A DNA stretch of 21,015 bases from Dehalococcoidales bacterium (GCA_016926115.1 JAFGPF010000071.1:1-21015), one strand, 5' to 3'. Positions 7,709 through 14,248 are shown, numbered from the stretch's first letter. Notes: a model not told the origin generated them from the letters alone. Numbers and translations are program-made.

Positions 7709-8011
7709 ATGTCTGTCTACCTTATGCTGACGACTCTTACCGATGCGGGGAGGAAAGCCCTCCAAGAAGACCCGGAAATACTGAAAGAGATTAATAAAGA
7801 AGTGGAGTTCATGGGGGTAAAAATACTGAACCAGTACGCGCTTCTGGGACAGTATGATTTCGTTAATCTCGTCGAAGCCCCCAATAATGAGGCGATTGCC
7901 AAGTTGGCGATACGCCTGAGCGCCAAGGGCACCACGCAGACGCTTACCCTTGCCGCCATAAGCATCGACGACCTCATTCATACCCTGAAAAATAGAGAAG
8001 AGCCCTGGTAG
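7709..8011 (+). CDS. GYD domain protein
   Basis: A 100-residue soluble protein of the GYD family, small ferredoxin-fold (dimeric alpha-beta barrel-like) proteins of unknown function. The namesake motif reads GQYDFVNLVEAP, with the Gly-x-Tyr-Asp centre intact, and is followed by the typical ALAxxLSAKGTTQTLTL-like stretch. Length is typical of the family. The ribosome site AAAGGAGG stands five bases before the ATG and is nearly perfect. It is the only plus-strand gene in this part and is transcribed away from the thioesterase. A GC-rich hairpin overlaps its stop codon. Biochemical role unknown. Confidence 0.9.
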   Translation: MSVYLMLTTLTDAGRKALQEDPEILKEINKEVEFMGVKILNQYALLGQYDFVNLVEAPNNEAIAKLAIRLSAKGTTQTLTLAAISIDDLIHTLKNREEPW

Positions 8012-8017
8012 GGCTCT
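7999..8017 (+). terminator. Hairpin overlapping the GYD stop codon
   Basis: AGAGCCC (7999-8005) and GGGCTCT (8011-8017) form a seven-base stem with loop TGGTA; the TAG stop (8009-8011) spans the loop and the first base of the 3' arm. No T-run follows, so it may be a weak terminator or an mRNA end stabiliser between this gene and the convergent tRNA. Confidence 0.4.
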
Positions 8018-8023
8018 GGAGTG

Positions 8024-8098
8024 TGGAGCGGGAGACGGGGTTCGAACCCGCGACAGCCTGCTTGGAAGGCAGGAACTCTACCACTGAGTTACTCCCGC
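8024..8098 (-). tRNA. tRNA-Gly(TCC)
   Basis: Read on the minus strand, the acceptor stem GCGGGAG pairs with CTCCCGC. The anticodon arm is CCTGC-CTTCCAA-GCAGG, giving anticodon TCC (Gly, GGA). The T-arm contains GGGTTCGAACCCC. The discriminator T is followed by an encoded CCA (8024-8026). All stems close. Confidence 0.97.
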
Positions 8099-8112
8099 TC
8101 GGTGCATCTATA

Positions 8113-8141
8113 ATTTTAGCCGTAAAGATTCGGCTTGTCAA
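8113..8141 (-). promoter_or_regulatory. Promoter of tRNA-Gly
   Basis: Minus strand: TTGACA (8141-8136), 17-base spacer, TAAAAT (8118-8113). The predicted start at about 8106 lies some eight bases before the mature tRNA 5' end (8098). The spacer also contains a short AGCCG/CGGCT dyad. Confidence 0.75.
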
Positions 8142-8162
8142 AGAATAGGCTGACTTTTCAGG

Positions 8163-9041
8163 TTAATCGTCCCAGCCGGATTTCGCCCCGTACGGCAGGG
8201 ATGTCATGATGGCTTCTATCTCCCTGATTTTCCCGTTGACTATCTTGAATAGCTCGCTCACGACAACCGTAAAGGGCCGGCGGGCGATTGGTATCATTTC
8301 CACGGTGCCGACGCCGGGAACCTCGATGGAATTTATAGTGCCTTTGTGGTGGAACATGAACGTCCCGAAGGTTATCCCGCGCTCTTCGTCGATGACGGTA
8401 TAACGCCGCGGCTGTATCTCGCTGATGTAGGCGAAAGTCCCGGAGCTGATTTGCCCACGGCAGTCGAGCGGCATGGGCGACCTGCCGGGGTCGGGCGGGA
8501 AAAGGTCGGGATTGTTCGTCGTCTGCATGCCGTTTTCGAGTCGATTGCACTCGTCCCAGAGCGGTACGCTATCGCCGTCGTCGCGCACCAGCGCTTCAAA
8601 ATAAAGGTCGGACACGCGCACCATTTCCTCGCGGGAGACCCGTTCCTCCGACTTGAGGGCTTCCCGGTAGACGGCTTTGGGCTCGACCAGGTTCTCTATG
8701 GGTATGGGGCGTTCCCCGCCGCGTACGACGATGGTTTCAATCTCGGTGATAAGTCCTTTTTCCGTTTTCAAGCGGGTGGAGATGATGATGGGGAAGCCGT
8801 TTTCCTGCATCAGCCCGAACAGTCCTACCTGCCCCGTCTGCGGGTCGCATACATACAGCCGGTAAGTGGGCAGGTCGCTGGCGGTTGCCCAGAGTGCCTC
8901 CCCAACTGGCAGCAGTATGGTGTTTTCCGTATGCCTGACCGTTTTAGCCAGCGGCAGGCGCGCTGGCTCGTGGGCGACGAGCGCCTCCAGGTAGTCGTTC
9001 ATCAGCGCTTCCAGAGAAGCGCGGGTGTGCGGTGAAGTCAT
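8163..9041 (-). CDS. Tandem NTF2-like domain protein of unknown function
   Basis: A 292-residue soluble protein without a signal peptide, made of two related halves. Residues 14-40 (NDYLEALV...PL...TEN) align with residues 143-170 (SDLYFEALV...PLW...LEN). Each half ends with a similar strand (GLITEIETI near 96-104 and a GKIREIEAI in the C-terminal part). This pattern fits two cone-shaped NTF2/SnoaL-like domains; DUF8021-type proteins have such an arrangement, as far as can be judged by eye. NTF2-like folds bind or isomerise small hydrophobic molecules, but no catalytic residue can be assigned. The ATG at 9041 has AAGGAGG eight bases upstream and a promoter at 9071-9099. It stands alone between GNAT and tRNA-Gly genes. 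Confidence 0.72.
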   Translation of the reverse strand: MTSPHTRASLEALMNDYLEALVAHEPARLPLAKTVRHTENTILLPVGEALWATASDLPTYRLYVCDPQTGQVGLFGLMQENGFPIIISTRLKTEKGLITEIETIVVRGGERPIPIENLVEPKAVYREALKSEERVSREEMVRVSDLYFEALVRDDGDSVPLWDECNRLENGMQTTNNPDLFPPDPGRSPMPLDCRGQISSGTFAYISEIQPRRYTVIDEERGITFGTFMFHHKGTINSIEVPGVGTVEMIPIARRPFTVVVSELFKIVNGKIREIEAIMTSLPYGAKSGWDD

Positions 9042-9070
9042 GCGGGTAGCCTCCTTGCGTTGTTACTGGT

Positions 9071-9099
9071 AATATAACGACTCGTGGGTGATAAGTCAA
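9071..9099 (-). promoter_or_regulatory. Promoter of the NTF2-like gene
   Basis: Minus strand: TTGACT (9099-9094), 17-base spacer, TATATT (9076-9071), 29 bases upstream of the ATG. One mismatch in each hexamer. Confidence 0.7.
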
Positions 9100-9108
9100 A
9101 GGAACGTC

Positions 9109-9543
9109 TTACGATTCCGGGGTCTTTCTCCTGGAGTAGTAATGGACGTCGTAGTATTCGTAGCCGAGTTTCTGAAAGACCTCCTGTGATATCTCGTTGT
9201 CCCCGTCTATCACGCACGCTATTACCTCCAACCCCAGGCTGGCGAATTGCCCCTCCATCTCCCCGACGAGCTTGCGGGCGATTCCCTGATTACGGTATTC
9301 GGCATCGACGGCTAAGCGGTTTATCCAGCCCTTGCGCCCGTCATGCGTGCCCAGCACGCAGCCCACCGGCTTGCCGTCCGCCTCCGCCACCAGGAATACG
9401 GTGGTGCCGTTATCCAGCTGCTTTTTTATATTATCGTAAGAGTCCCTGCCCGCGGGACGGTATGGCAGGTCTGCCCCGTCCCACAGGGCGAGGATTCCAT
9501 TATAATCTGCGAGTTTAAAGGGGCGAATTAGTATGTTTTTCAT
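9109..9543 (-). CDS. GNAT family N-acetyltransferase
   Basis: A 144-residue single-domain acetyltransferase of the GCN5-related family, which moves acetyl from acetyl-CoA to an amine. The N-terminal IRPFKLADY is the usual first strand. The acetyl-CoA-binding motif A lies at residues 76-93 (RLAVDAEYRNQGIARKLV), with R84-N-Q-G87-I-A89 as the pyrophosphate-binding loop. The C-terminal QKLGYEYYDVHYYSR is the usual final beta part. A RimI-like protein acetylase is possible, but the substrate cannot be told. The ATG has AGGAG eight bases upstream and its own promoter at 9578-9607. Confidence 0.9.
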   Translation of the reverse strand: MKNILIRPFKLADYNGILALWDGADLPYRPAGRDSYDNIKKQLDNGTTVFLVAEADGKPVGCVLGTHDGRKGWINRLAVDAEYRNQGIARKLVGEMEGQFASLGLEVIACVIDGDNEISQEVFQKLGYEYYDVHYYSRRKTPES

Positions 9544-9577
9544 GTGGGGTGCTCCTGAATGAAATGATTAAAGGTAG

Positions 9578-9607
9578 ATATTACACCAAAGTCAGCGGGA
9601 AAATCAA
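9578..9607 (-). promoter_or_regulatory. Promoter of the GNAT gene
   Basis: Minus strand: TTGATT (9607-9602), 18-base spacer, TAATAT (9583-9578) preceded by TG. It lies about 35 bases before the ATG at 9543. Confidence 0.6.
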
Positions 9608-9660
9608 GCTAGAAACGTGTTTGAGTTTTAAGAACCGGGACTGAGCAACGTAGTTGTTCA

Positions 9661-9867
9661 TTACCAAGTGTCTTCAACACCTTTACGAAATCCTTCTTGA
9701 TATTCTTCTGATTCGTTAAAGTTACAACTCTCATTAACAATATCCTCTACAACTCCCAAAATATCGCCTATCATTTCTCCAAGTACATTATCAGATTTTC
9801 CATGCTTTCTTGCTTCTCTTCCAGCCTCAAGACCGTCCTGATAACCCCTTTCGTAATCGTCTGACAT
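9661..9867 (-). CDS. Small hypothetical protein (68 aa)
   Basis: Not recognised. The 68-residue acidic, hydrophilic protein has two Tyr-x-x-Gly-type patches: YERGYQDGLEAGREA at the N-terminus and EEYQEGFRKGVED at the C-terminus. They flank a hydrophobic helix-like middle (MIGDILGVVEDIV). Two Gly-spaced ends of this kind occur in many small cytoplasmic proteins of unknown role. Reality is supported by a strong ribosome site (AAAGGAGGAGG just before the ATG) and a near-consensus promoter at 9915-9943. The coding sequence is clearly more AT-rich than the flanking genes, suggesting different origin. Confidence 0.7.
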   Translation of the reverse strand: MSDDYERGYQDGLEAGREARKHGKSDNVLGEMIGDILGVVEDIVNESCNFNESEEYQEGFRKGVEDTW

Positions 9868-9914
9868 GACTCCTCCTCCTTTAAGTGGGGAAATAGTCTA
9901 TCAATATGTGTTGA

Positions 9915-9943
9915 AATATACTCCTACCTTGTAATGTTGTCAA
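9915..9943 (-). promoter_or_regulatory. Strong promoter of the 68-aa gene
   Basis: Minus strand: perfect TTGACA (9943-9938), 17-base spacer, TATATT (9920-9915). The start would fall near 9908, about 40 bases before the ATG at 9867, with the ribosome site between. Confidence 0.8.
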
Positions 9944-10071
9944 TATCAGAATTATTAGGGCTGGAGCATGGGACAAATACAAGATTCCCCTCATTAGAGT
10001 TAAAGGCGTCCTTTATTGATATCGACCCTGCTTTACTATAGGCTTTGCCATATATACAAAGGGAGAAGAAT

Positions 10072-10413
10072 ATGAAATGTATGATTCATCCCGAATCTGA
10101 GGCGGTTGGAGTTTGTAGTAGTTGCGGAAAAGGGCTGTGTTATAGTTGTAAAGTGGAACTAGGAGGGAAACTGTACTGTCAGCCTTGTGCAAACGTGGTA
10201 TTTTCAAAATATACGGATAAATCAAACGAGGTTTCGGCTTCATATTATATTCTTCCTGTGTTCTTCGGTTTGTTAGGTGGTGTTATAGCATACTTCGTTA
10301 ATGATAATCATAACAAGAATAGGAACAGGGCAAAGAATATGCTTGGGCTGGGAATAATAGTTTCAATCGTGTGGTTTCTACCAGTGATTATTTCGTTCAT
10401 TGTTCTTTTGTAA
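10072..10413 (+). CDS. B-box-type zinc-binding protein with two membrane helices
   Basis: A 113-residue protein. The ATG at 10072 is preferred because GGGAG lies six bases before it; a TTG start 27 bases upstream has no ribosome site. The N-terminal 39 residues carry four metal-ligand pairs: C3-x2-H6, C15-x2-C18, C23-x2-C26 and C36-x2-C39. This is a B-box-like zinc-binding module, as found in a group of small bacterial and archaeal membrane proteins. Two hydrophobic helices follow (about 57-76 and 90-113), separated by a short Asn/Lys/Arg-rich loop. The arrangement predicts a cytoplasmic or external zinc head on a two-helix hairpin. Function unknown. The gene is AT-rich like its neighbour. 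Confidence 0.78.
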   Translation: MKCMIHPESEAVGVCSSCGKGLCYSCKVELGGKLYCQPCANVVFSKYTDKSNEVSASYYILPVFFGLLGGVIAYFVNDNHNKNRNRAKNMLGLGIIVSIVWFLPVIISFIVLL

Positions 10414-10457
10414 TTAGAGTAATTTGTATCAAATAACGGTGTTTTATCTATAGCACT

Positions 10458-10525
10458 CCGCCCTCAAAATCCTTCCCCTTTTCCCGTCTCCCTCCTTTTG
10501 TAAAGGAGGGAGATACAGAGGGTGG
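10458..10525 (+). terminator. Long palindrome, possible terminator of the zinc-binding membrane protein gene
   Basis: A perfect 12-base inner stem, TCTCCCTCCTTT (10487-10498) with AAAGGAGGGAGA (10502-10513), has a three-base loop. Outer arms CCGCCCTC (10458-10465) and GAGGGTGG (10518-10525) also pair, with one G-T wobble. TTTTT follows on the plus strand at 10526-10530. The nested arms look like a mobile palindromic repeat that landed in terminator position, 45 bases after the stop codon. Confidence 0.6.
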
Positions 10526-10540
10526 TTTTTAGTACCCCGC

Positions 10541-10569
10541 CCCAAAAAAGAAGGCTGACCTCCCGGTCA
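10541..10569 (-). terminator. Terminator-like hairpin, orphan copy
   Basis: On the minus strand TGACC-GGGA-GGTCA (10569-10556) is followed by GCCTTCTTTTTT. No minus-strand gene lies directly before it. Its layout (CCC-A-run-GGCTG-stem) resembles the terminator at 10884-10915, so it may be a decayed duplicate. Confidence 0.45.
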
Positions 10570-10617
10570 CCCCCCCTCTCTTTACCTGATAACTCGTAAC
10601 CAACACCTGAAAATGGT

Positions 10618-10653
10618 GTCATTCTGAGGGAGCGTAGCGACCGTGAGAATCTC
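10618..10653. repeat. Partial copy of dispersed repeat
   Basis: Begins GTCATTCTGAGGGAGCGTAG and ends GAGAATCTC. It shares the ends and the AGCG-x-AGCGA core with the left arm of the inverted repeat at 1615-1694. Only one arm is present here. Confidence 0.6.
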
Positions 10654-10764
10654 TCCTTGTCCTTTCTCCGTAACTATCGCGACAAACCCCCCTTGCTTGT
10701 TTCCCCCTTTTGGTACATCATGTAATCGTAGATGGTTGGCGGTTTACCCGGCTTACCATAAATT

Positions 10765-10868
10765 GAAAAACGAATACCCGCTTTTTAAAGCTGACTTAAC
10801 ATATAACGAAAAACGAATCCCTGAAGCTGATTAGCTACGGAAAAACGGGAAAAAATCGAAAAACGAAT
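10765..10868. repeat. Three dispersed copies of an 11-base direct repeat
   Basis: GAAAAACGAAT occurs at 10765-10775, 10808-10818 and 10858-10868, with related fragments (GGAAAAACGGG, TCGAATCCCG) between. Spacing is 43 and 50 bases. No function is evident; it is not a CRISPR array because units are too short and unevenly spaced. Confidence 0.5.
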
Positions 10869-10883
10869 ATCGAATCCCGTCCC

Positions 10884-10915
10884 AAAAACAAGGGGCTGGT
10901 CTCTCGGCCAGCCCC
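10884..10915 (-). terminator. Rho-independent terminator of the nrpR-glutamate synthase operon
   Basis: Minus strand: GGGGCTGG (10915-10908), eight-base loop, CCAGCCCC (10899-10892), then TTGTTTTT. It lies about 30 bases after the stop at 10946. Confidence 0.85.
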
Positions 10916-10945
10916 CCTTCGGTTAAACCCTGATGCTCCAATAAA

Positions 10946-12538
10946 CTAGCTGTTCAGTATCTCCATAGCCTCGTCGCGGTAGGCCTCCATCAGGTACGGT
11001 ATCCCCGTCACTTTCGCGCATTCCTCCGTCAGGCTCATCAGCTCTTTCCGGGTAATCGCCGGGATGCTGAAGCACCGCGCCCCCGCCATAAGCTGCTGAA
11101 GTCCCACGCGTATCTTCTCGCTGTAGCTGTAAAAGCCGATTGCCCCCAGCGGGATGTTCTCTATCTCCTTCGTGCCTACTATGTTTTTCACGTCCTCGTA
11201 GTTCACGAATATTTCCTCGGCAGTCGAGCCGTACTGGCTGATGGTATTGGGCAGCCTGCCCTCTTTCAGCCAGGCCTGGATGTTCTTGCCGACCATCCCC
11301 GGAATCATCAGGGCGCGCCCCATGCAGACCGCCCTCGTGAACGGCGCGCCCAGCGCCAGCGCCTTGAAGACGCCGTCCTCGCTGGAGAACGCCCCCGCGA
11401 AAGCGATATCCGGCACCCTCTCGCCCCTGTCCGCCAGCTTCTGGCAGAACTCCGCCGCCGCGGCATGCAGGTAGAGGCTGGGCATGCCCCACTCCTCCAT
11501 CATCCGCCAGGGACTCATCCCCGTGCCGCCCGGGGCGCCGTCGATGGTCAGCAGGTCTATCTTCGCCCGTGAGGCCCACTTGATAGCCATGGCAAGCTCG
11601 CGCAGTCCGTAAGCGCCCGTTTTCAGGGTGATGCGCTTGAAGCCGATGTTGCGCAGTCGTTCTACCTCTTTGTAAAATGCCTCTTCCTCGATGAAGCCTA
11701 GCCGACTGTGCCTCTCGAACTCCTTGATGGCGCCATCCTTGAAGGCTGCCTGGTTGACCGGGTCCGATGGGTCAGGCGTAACGACGTAGCCGCGTTTCTG
11801 TAGCTCCAGCGCCCTTTCCAGGCTGTTCACTTTAATCTCGCCGCCGATGCACTTGGCGCCCTGTCCCCACTTAAGTTCGATTGTATTCAGGCCGTGCTTT
11901 TTGTGTACGTATTCGTCCACGCCCAGCCGGGTGTCTTCCACGTTCATCTGCACCAGGATTTCGCCGTAGCCCTGGTGGTAGCGCCGGTATGTCTCGATGC
12001 GGCGGTCCATGTCCGGCGCCGCCATTACCTTGCCGTTCTTATCGCGCACAAGCTCCGGGTCGATGCCGCAGACATTCTCGCCGCAGACCAGTGTCACCCC
12101 GCTGATGGCCGCTCCGATGGAGAAGTGCTCCCAGTTCTTCCGGGCAATCTCGGTGGAGCCTAGCGCGCCGGTAAAGATGGGTACCTTCATCTTGACCTTG
12201 ATATCCCAGCCGTATTCCGTCTCCGTGTTGACCGCCGGGAACGTAGCCGTGTCCGGATTGCCTTCGACCCCCTCCGGTAAGCCCCTGGCTCCCAGGGCGT
12301 ACCCCTGGATGTTCAGGTGTGAGTAATCTACCGGATAGTCTTTATCGCCTCCGGCAGTGATCTCGCCGAACGGTCCGGGGTAAATCAGTTCCCTGCCGCG
12401 GAAGGTGGCTTTGAATACCTCGCAGTTACCGGTGCACCCGTCGATACAGCGGGTGCAGAGTCCGCTCATCGGCACGACGCTGCGGCTGCGATTGGCGGTA
12501 CGTGTGGCATCATTGGAATTGGGGCGCTGCAAATTCAT
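10946..12538 (-). CDS. Stand-alone FMN-binding glutamate synthase-domain protein
   Basis: A 530-residue protein matching the central FMN/synthase domain of glutamate synthase, without the N-terminal glutaminase domain. Conserved parts are KWGQGAK, LLTIDGAPGGTGMSPWRMM and the following phosphate-binding barrel segments. Near the N-terminus is C28-x2-C31-x3-C35-x3-C39, fit for an iron-sulfur cluster, as in archaeal-type forms. In this subgroup ammonia and a separate electron donor are presumed to replace glutamine and GltD, but activity is unproven. One usually conserved stretch differs: after GQGAK it reads CIGGEIKV rather than PGxGG. The gene follows nrpR by 59 bases with no operator or clear promoter between, so it is probably co-transcribed and nitrogen-controlled. 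AAAGGAG lies 11 bases from the ATG, which is slightly far. Confidence 0.85.
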   Translation of the reverse strand: MNLQRPNSNDATRTANRSRSVVPMSGLCTRCIDGCTGNCEVFKATFRGRELIYPGPFGEITAGGDKDYPVDYSHLNIQGYALGARGLPEGVEGNPDTATFPAVNTETEYGWDIKVKMKVPIFTGALGSTEIARKNWEHFSIGAAISGVTLVCGENVCGIDPELVRDKNGKVMAAPDMDRRIETYRRYHQGYGEILVQMNVEDTRLGVDEYVHKKHGLNTIELKWGQGAKCIGGEIKVNSLERALELQKRGYVVTPDPSDPVNQAAFKDGAIKEFERHSRLGFIEEEAFYKEVERLRNIGFKRITLKTGAYGLRELAMAIKWASRAKIDLLTIDGAPGGTGMSPWRMMEEWGMPSLYLHAAAAEFCQKLADRGERVPDIAFAGAFSSEDGVFKALALGAPFTRAVCMGRALMIPGMVGKNIQAWLKEGRLPNTISQYGSTAEEIFVNYEDVKNIVGTKEIENIPLGAIGFYSYSEKIRVGLQQLMAGARCFSIPAITRKELMSLTEECAKVTGIPYLMEAYRDEAMEILNS

Positions 12539-12597
12539 TCTTTTCTATGCTCCTTTCAAGTTATTGTTGTGTATTTATGTTAAACCCCTTCATACGT

Positions 12598-13638
12598 TCA
12601 AACAGATACTTCCCGGAACCTCTCCAGGTCCCGGTAATCGTTGACGGCTTCATGGAACCTGACCATGTCTCCGTATTCCATGACCGTGCTCATACCCAGG
12701 TTTTCAGCGCTGATGCCGGCTTCCTCGGCTACAGCCACCGGGTTCAGTCCCCCGAGCAATATCAGCCCGATTTTATTAAGCCCTACCGGCATCTCGCATA
12801 TCGATTCGCTGGTATTCCCGATGGTTACCAGTCCGCTGAAGCCCGCTTCCTGTAAATCGGCGATGACCTTGACAGCCGTGCTGCGACATATCGCCGGGAT
12901 TTCCCTGAAATTAGCCAGAACCTTGCCCTCGCCGATACTTATAACCTCGGCGACGGATGTCATGCGGGCTTTGAGAAAGATACTGGACGGGTCCAGCGAG
13001 CAGCCGGAATAATCTACGAGCTCCACGAAGCGCAGCGGCTGGTGGTTTCTCATCTGCAGTATCCCGCCGAAACGCGATTCTATAGGCACGCCCGCCTTGA
13101 GCAGTACGCCATTGAAAATAATACTGCAGACCGTTGCCAGTCCTATTTTATCAGGGGGTACCGTTACCTCGCCGATTTGCTGTCCTTCCGTAGCTATAGC
13201 GACCAGGTCGCTGGTGCAGAAATCGTTATCGAAAGCCAGTTTCATGGCTTGCAGGGCGCGTTTGAAATCCCCTTTGTTGAAAAGGGAGACGTTAATCGGC
13301 AATAATCCGGTGCGTTTTGCCGTGTCGAAGGTCGTACGGAAAGCCAGCGTTTCTATCTTGGAAATGGAGAACCCTACTTTGTCCTGGACCAGCGCGGACT
13401 GTACTTCCTCCATGCCTTTATCGGTGAGGACTCGACCGTCTCGCTGGCCCAATAAATAGGTCAACCCGCGTTCGTCCATGAGCCTGAGGTGGTATCTTAC
13501 CGCTCTCTCACCAAGCTCAAATCCGTACTCTTTAAGTCGATTGGCGATAACCCTGGCCCCGAGCGCTTCCGTGGACTCGCTCAGGATTTTTAATATCGCT
13601 AGTTCCTTGCGTTCGACGCTTTGTGATTCGAAAGGCAT
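12598..13638 (-). CDS. nrpR: NrpR-type nitrogen regulatory repressor
   Basis: A 346-residue transcription factor with an N-terminal winged helix (residues about 8-75; ANRLKEYGFELGERAVRYHLRLMDERGL is the recognition part) followed by a single NrpR effector domain (about 90-340). NrpR is best known from methanogens, where it represses nif and glnA and is released by 2-oxoglutarate. Methanococcus NrpR has two effector domains; one-domain forms also exist and this is one. A GGAA-N6-TTCC operator lies 18 bases before the start codon, over the predicted transcription start, indicating autoregulation. There is no clear ribosome site. The next gene is the glutamate synthase-domain protein, a fitting nitrogen target. 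Confidence 0.88.
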   Translation of the reverse strand: MPFESQSVERKELAILKILSESTEALGARVIANRLKEYGFELGERAVRYHLRLMDERGLTYLLGQRDGRVLTDKGMEEVQSALVQDKVGFSISKIETLAFRTTFDTAKRTGLLPINVSLFNKGDFKRALQAMKLAFDNDFCTSDLVAIATEGQQIGEVTVPPDKIGLATVCSIIFNGVLLKAGVPIESRFGGILQMRNHQPLRFVELVDYSGCSLDPSSIFLKARMTSVAEVISIGEGKVLANFREIPAICRSTAVKVIADLQEAGFSGLVTIGNTSESICEMPVGLNKIGLILLGGLNPVAVAEEAGISAENLGMSTVMEYGDMVRFHEAVNDYRDLERFREVSV

Positions 13639-13656
13639 TTTCGTTATAAGGAAATA

Positions 13657-13670
13657 GGAAACCGTTTTCC
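13657..13670. promoter_or_regulatory. NrpR operator GGAA-N6-TTCC
   Basis: GGAA (13657-13660), ACCGTT, TTCC (13667-13670) is an exact match to the operator pattern published for archaeal NrpR. The inner arms GGAAA/TTTCC pair symmetrically. Further TTATA/TATAA sequences flank the site on each side. It covers the predicted transcription start just after the -10 of the nrpR promoter, the classic place for repression. Confidence 0.75.
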
Positions 13671-13674
13671 GTAT

Positions 13675-13702
13675 TTTATAACGATACAGGTTACTTTGTC
13701 AA
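13675..13702 (-). promoter_or_regulatory. Promoter of the nrpR operon
   Basis: Minus strand: perfect TTGACA (13702-13697), 16-base spacer, TATAAA (13680-13675); alternatively TAAAAT with an 18-base spacer. The start is predicted near 13668, inside the operator. Confidence 0.8.
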
Positions 13703-13777
13703 GGTGTTTTGAGCCCGATTTATCGGTGACATATGGCACGTAGGATGCATTCTGATGGCAATATATATGGCATATAT

Positions 13778-13806
13778 TTGACAACTGTCCTCTTTCATTT
13801 TATAAT
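13778..13806 (+). promoter_or_regulatory. Perfect consensus promoter of the small XRE-family gene
   Basis: TTGACA (13778-13783), 17-base spacer, TATAAT (13801-13806). Both hexamers and the spacer are the sigma70 ideal. Three ATGGCA direct repeats (13733, 13755 and 13767) lie just upstream of the -35. Confidence 0.9.
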
Positions 13807-13863
13807 TTATCATTAATGTAATAGTTGAGGTAAGTCGTTGCTTGCAACAGCATGGAGGCGATA

Positions 13864-14067
13864 ATGGAAGGATTAAGAGAAAAGGTGCGGTCTTTAAGGA
13901 AAAAGAAGGGGTGGGCACAGGAAGATCTCGCACGGGAAATTGGCGTCAGTCTTTCCACGATTCAGCGTTGGGAAAATAAAGGTGGCAACCCTACCCGACT
14001 CGCCCGAAGGGAGCTGAAAAAACTATTTACAGATGCGGGAATTGCGTTCGATACCGGCGGTATTTAG
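13864..14067 (+). CDS. Small XRE-family helix-turn-helix regulator (67 aa)
   Basis: A single Cro/C1-type DNA-binding domain. QEDLAREIGVSLSTIQRWE is the helix-turn-helix with the usual Q-x-x-LA-x-x-x-GVS-x-x-T-IQ-x-WE pattern. The ATG at 13864 is chosen because GGAGG stands five bases before it; an in-frame ATG 12 bases upstream would include that site and has none of its own. There is no effector or dimerisation domain, so it is either a very small autonomous regulator or an antitoxin-like protein; no toxin partner is seen next to it. It has a perfect consensus promoter and is divergent from nrpR. Target unknown. Confidence 0.85.
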   Translation: MEGLREKVRSLRKKKGWAQEDLAREIGVSLSTIQRWENKGGNPTRLARRELKKLFTDAGIAFDTGGI

Positions 14068-14161
14068 TCTGTAAAGACATAGCCAGGCTGTTGCGATGTT
14101 ATGAGAAAGCGAGAATTTATTATACGTAAGGCAAGTATTATGTAAACTATACCCTGTAGAA

Positions 14162-14240
14162 TGGTCGGGGTGAGAGGATTTGAACCTCCGACCTCAGCGT
14201 CCCAAACGCTGCGCGCTAAACCGGACTGCGCCACACCCCG
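14162..14240 (-). tRNA. tRNA-Pro(TGG)
   Basis: Minus strand: acceptor CGGGGTG pairs with CACCCCG. The anticodon arm CAGCG-TTTGGGA-CGCTG gives anticodon TGG (Pro, CCA). T-arm GGAGGTTCAAATCCTC. Discriminator A is followed by encoded CCA (14162-14164). Confidence 0.97.
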
Positions 14241-14248
14241 ACGCTTAC

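Larger units (their letters stand above)
10414..10945. other. Non-coding, repeat-rich intergenic region
   Basis: No credible gene is seen in these 532 bases. They hold a palindrome (10458-10525), two related terminator-like hairpins (10541-10569 and 10884-10915), a partial copy of the dispersed GTCATTCTGAG repeat (10618-10653) and three copies of GAAAAACGAAT (10765, 10808 and 10858). A plus-strand open frame of about 60 codons around 10643-10834 has no ribosome site and a composition that does not look coded. Confidence 0.7.

Noticed and set aside
10016..10042. Promoter TTGATA/TATAGG before the zinc-binding membrane protein
   Set aside because: The spacer is only 15 bases and the -10 is poor; not enough to report as a feature.
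10643..10834. Plus-strand open frame of about 63 codons
   Set aside because: No ribosome site, runs through repeats, unlike any protein I recognise; judged non-coding.
10765..10868. CRISPR-like spacing of GAAAAACGAAT copies
   Set aside because: Repeats are only 11 bases, spacing is uneven (43 and 50), there is no cas gene and only three copies.
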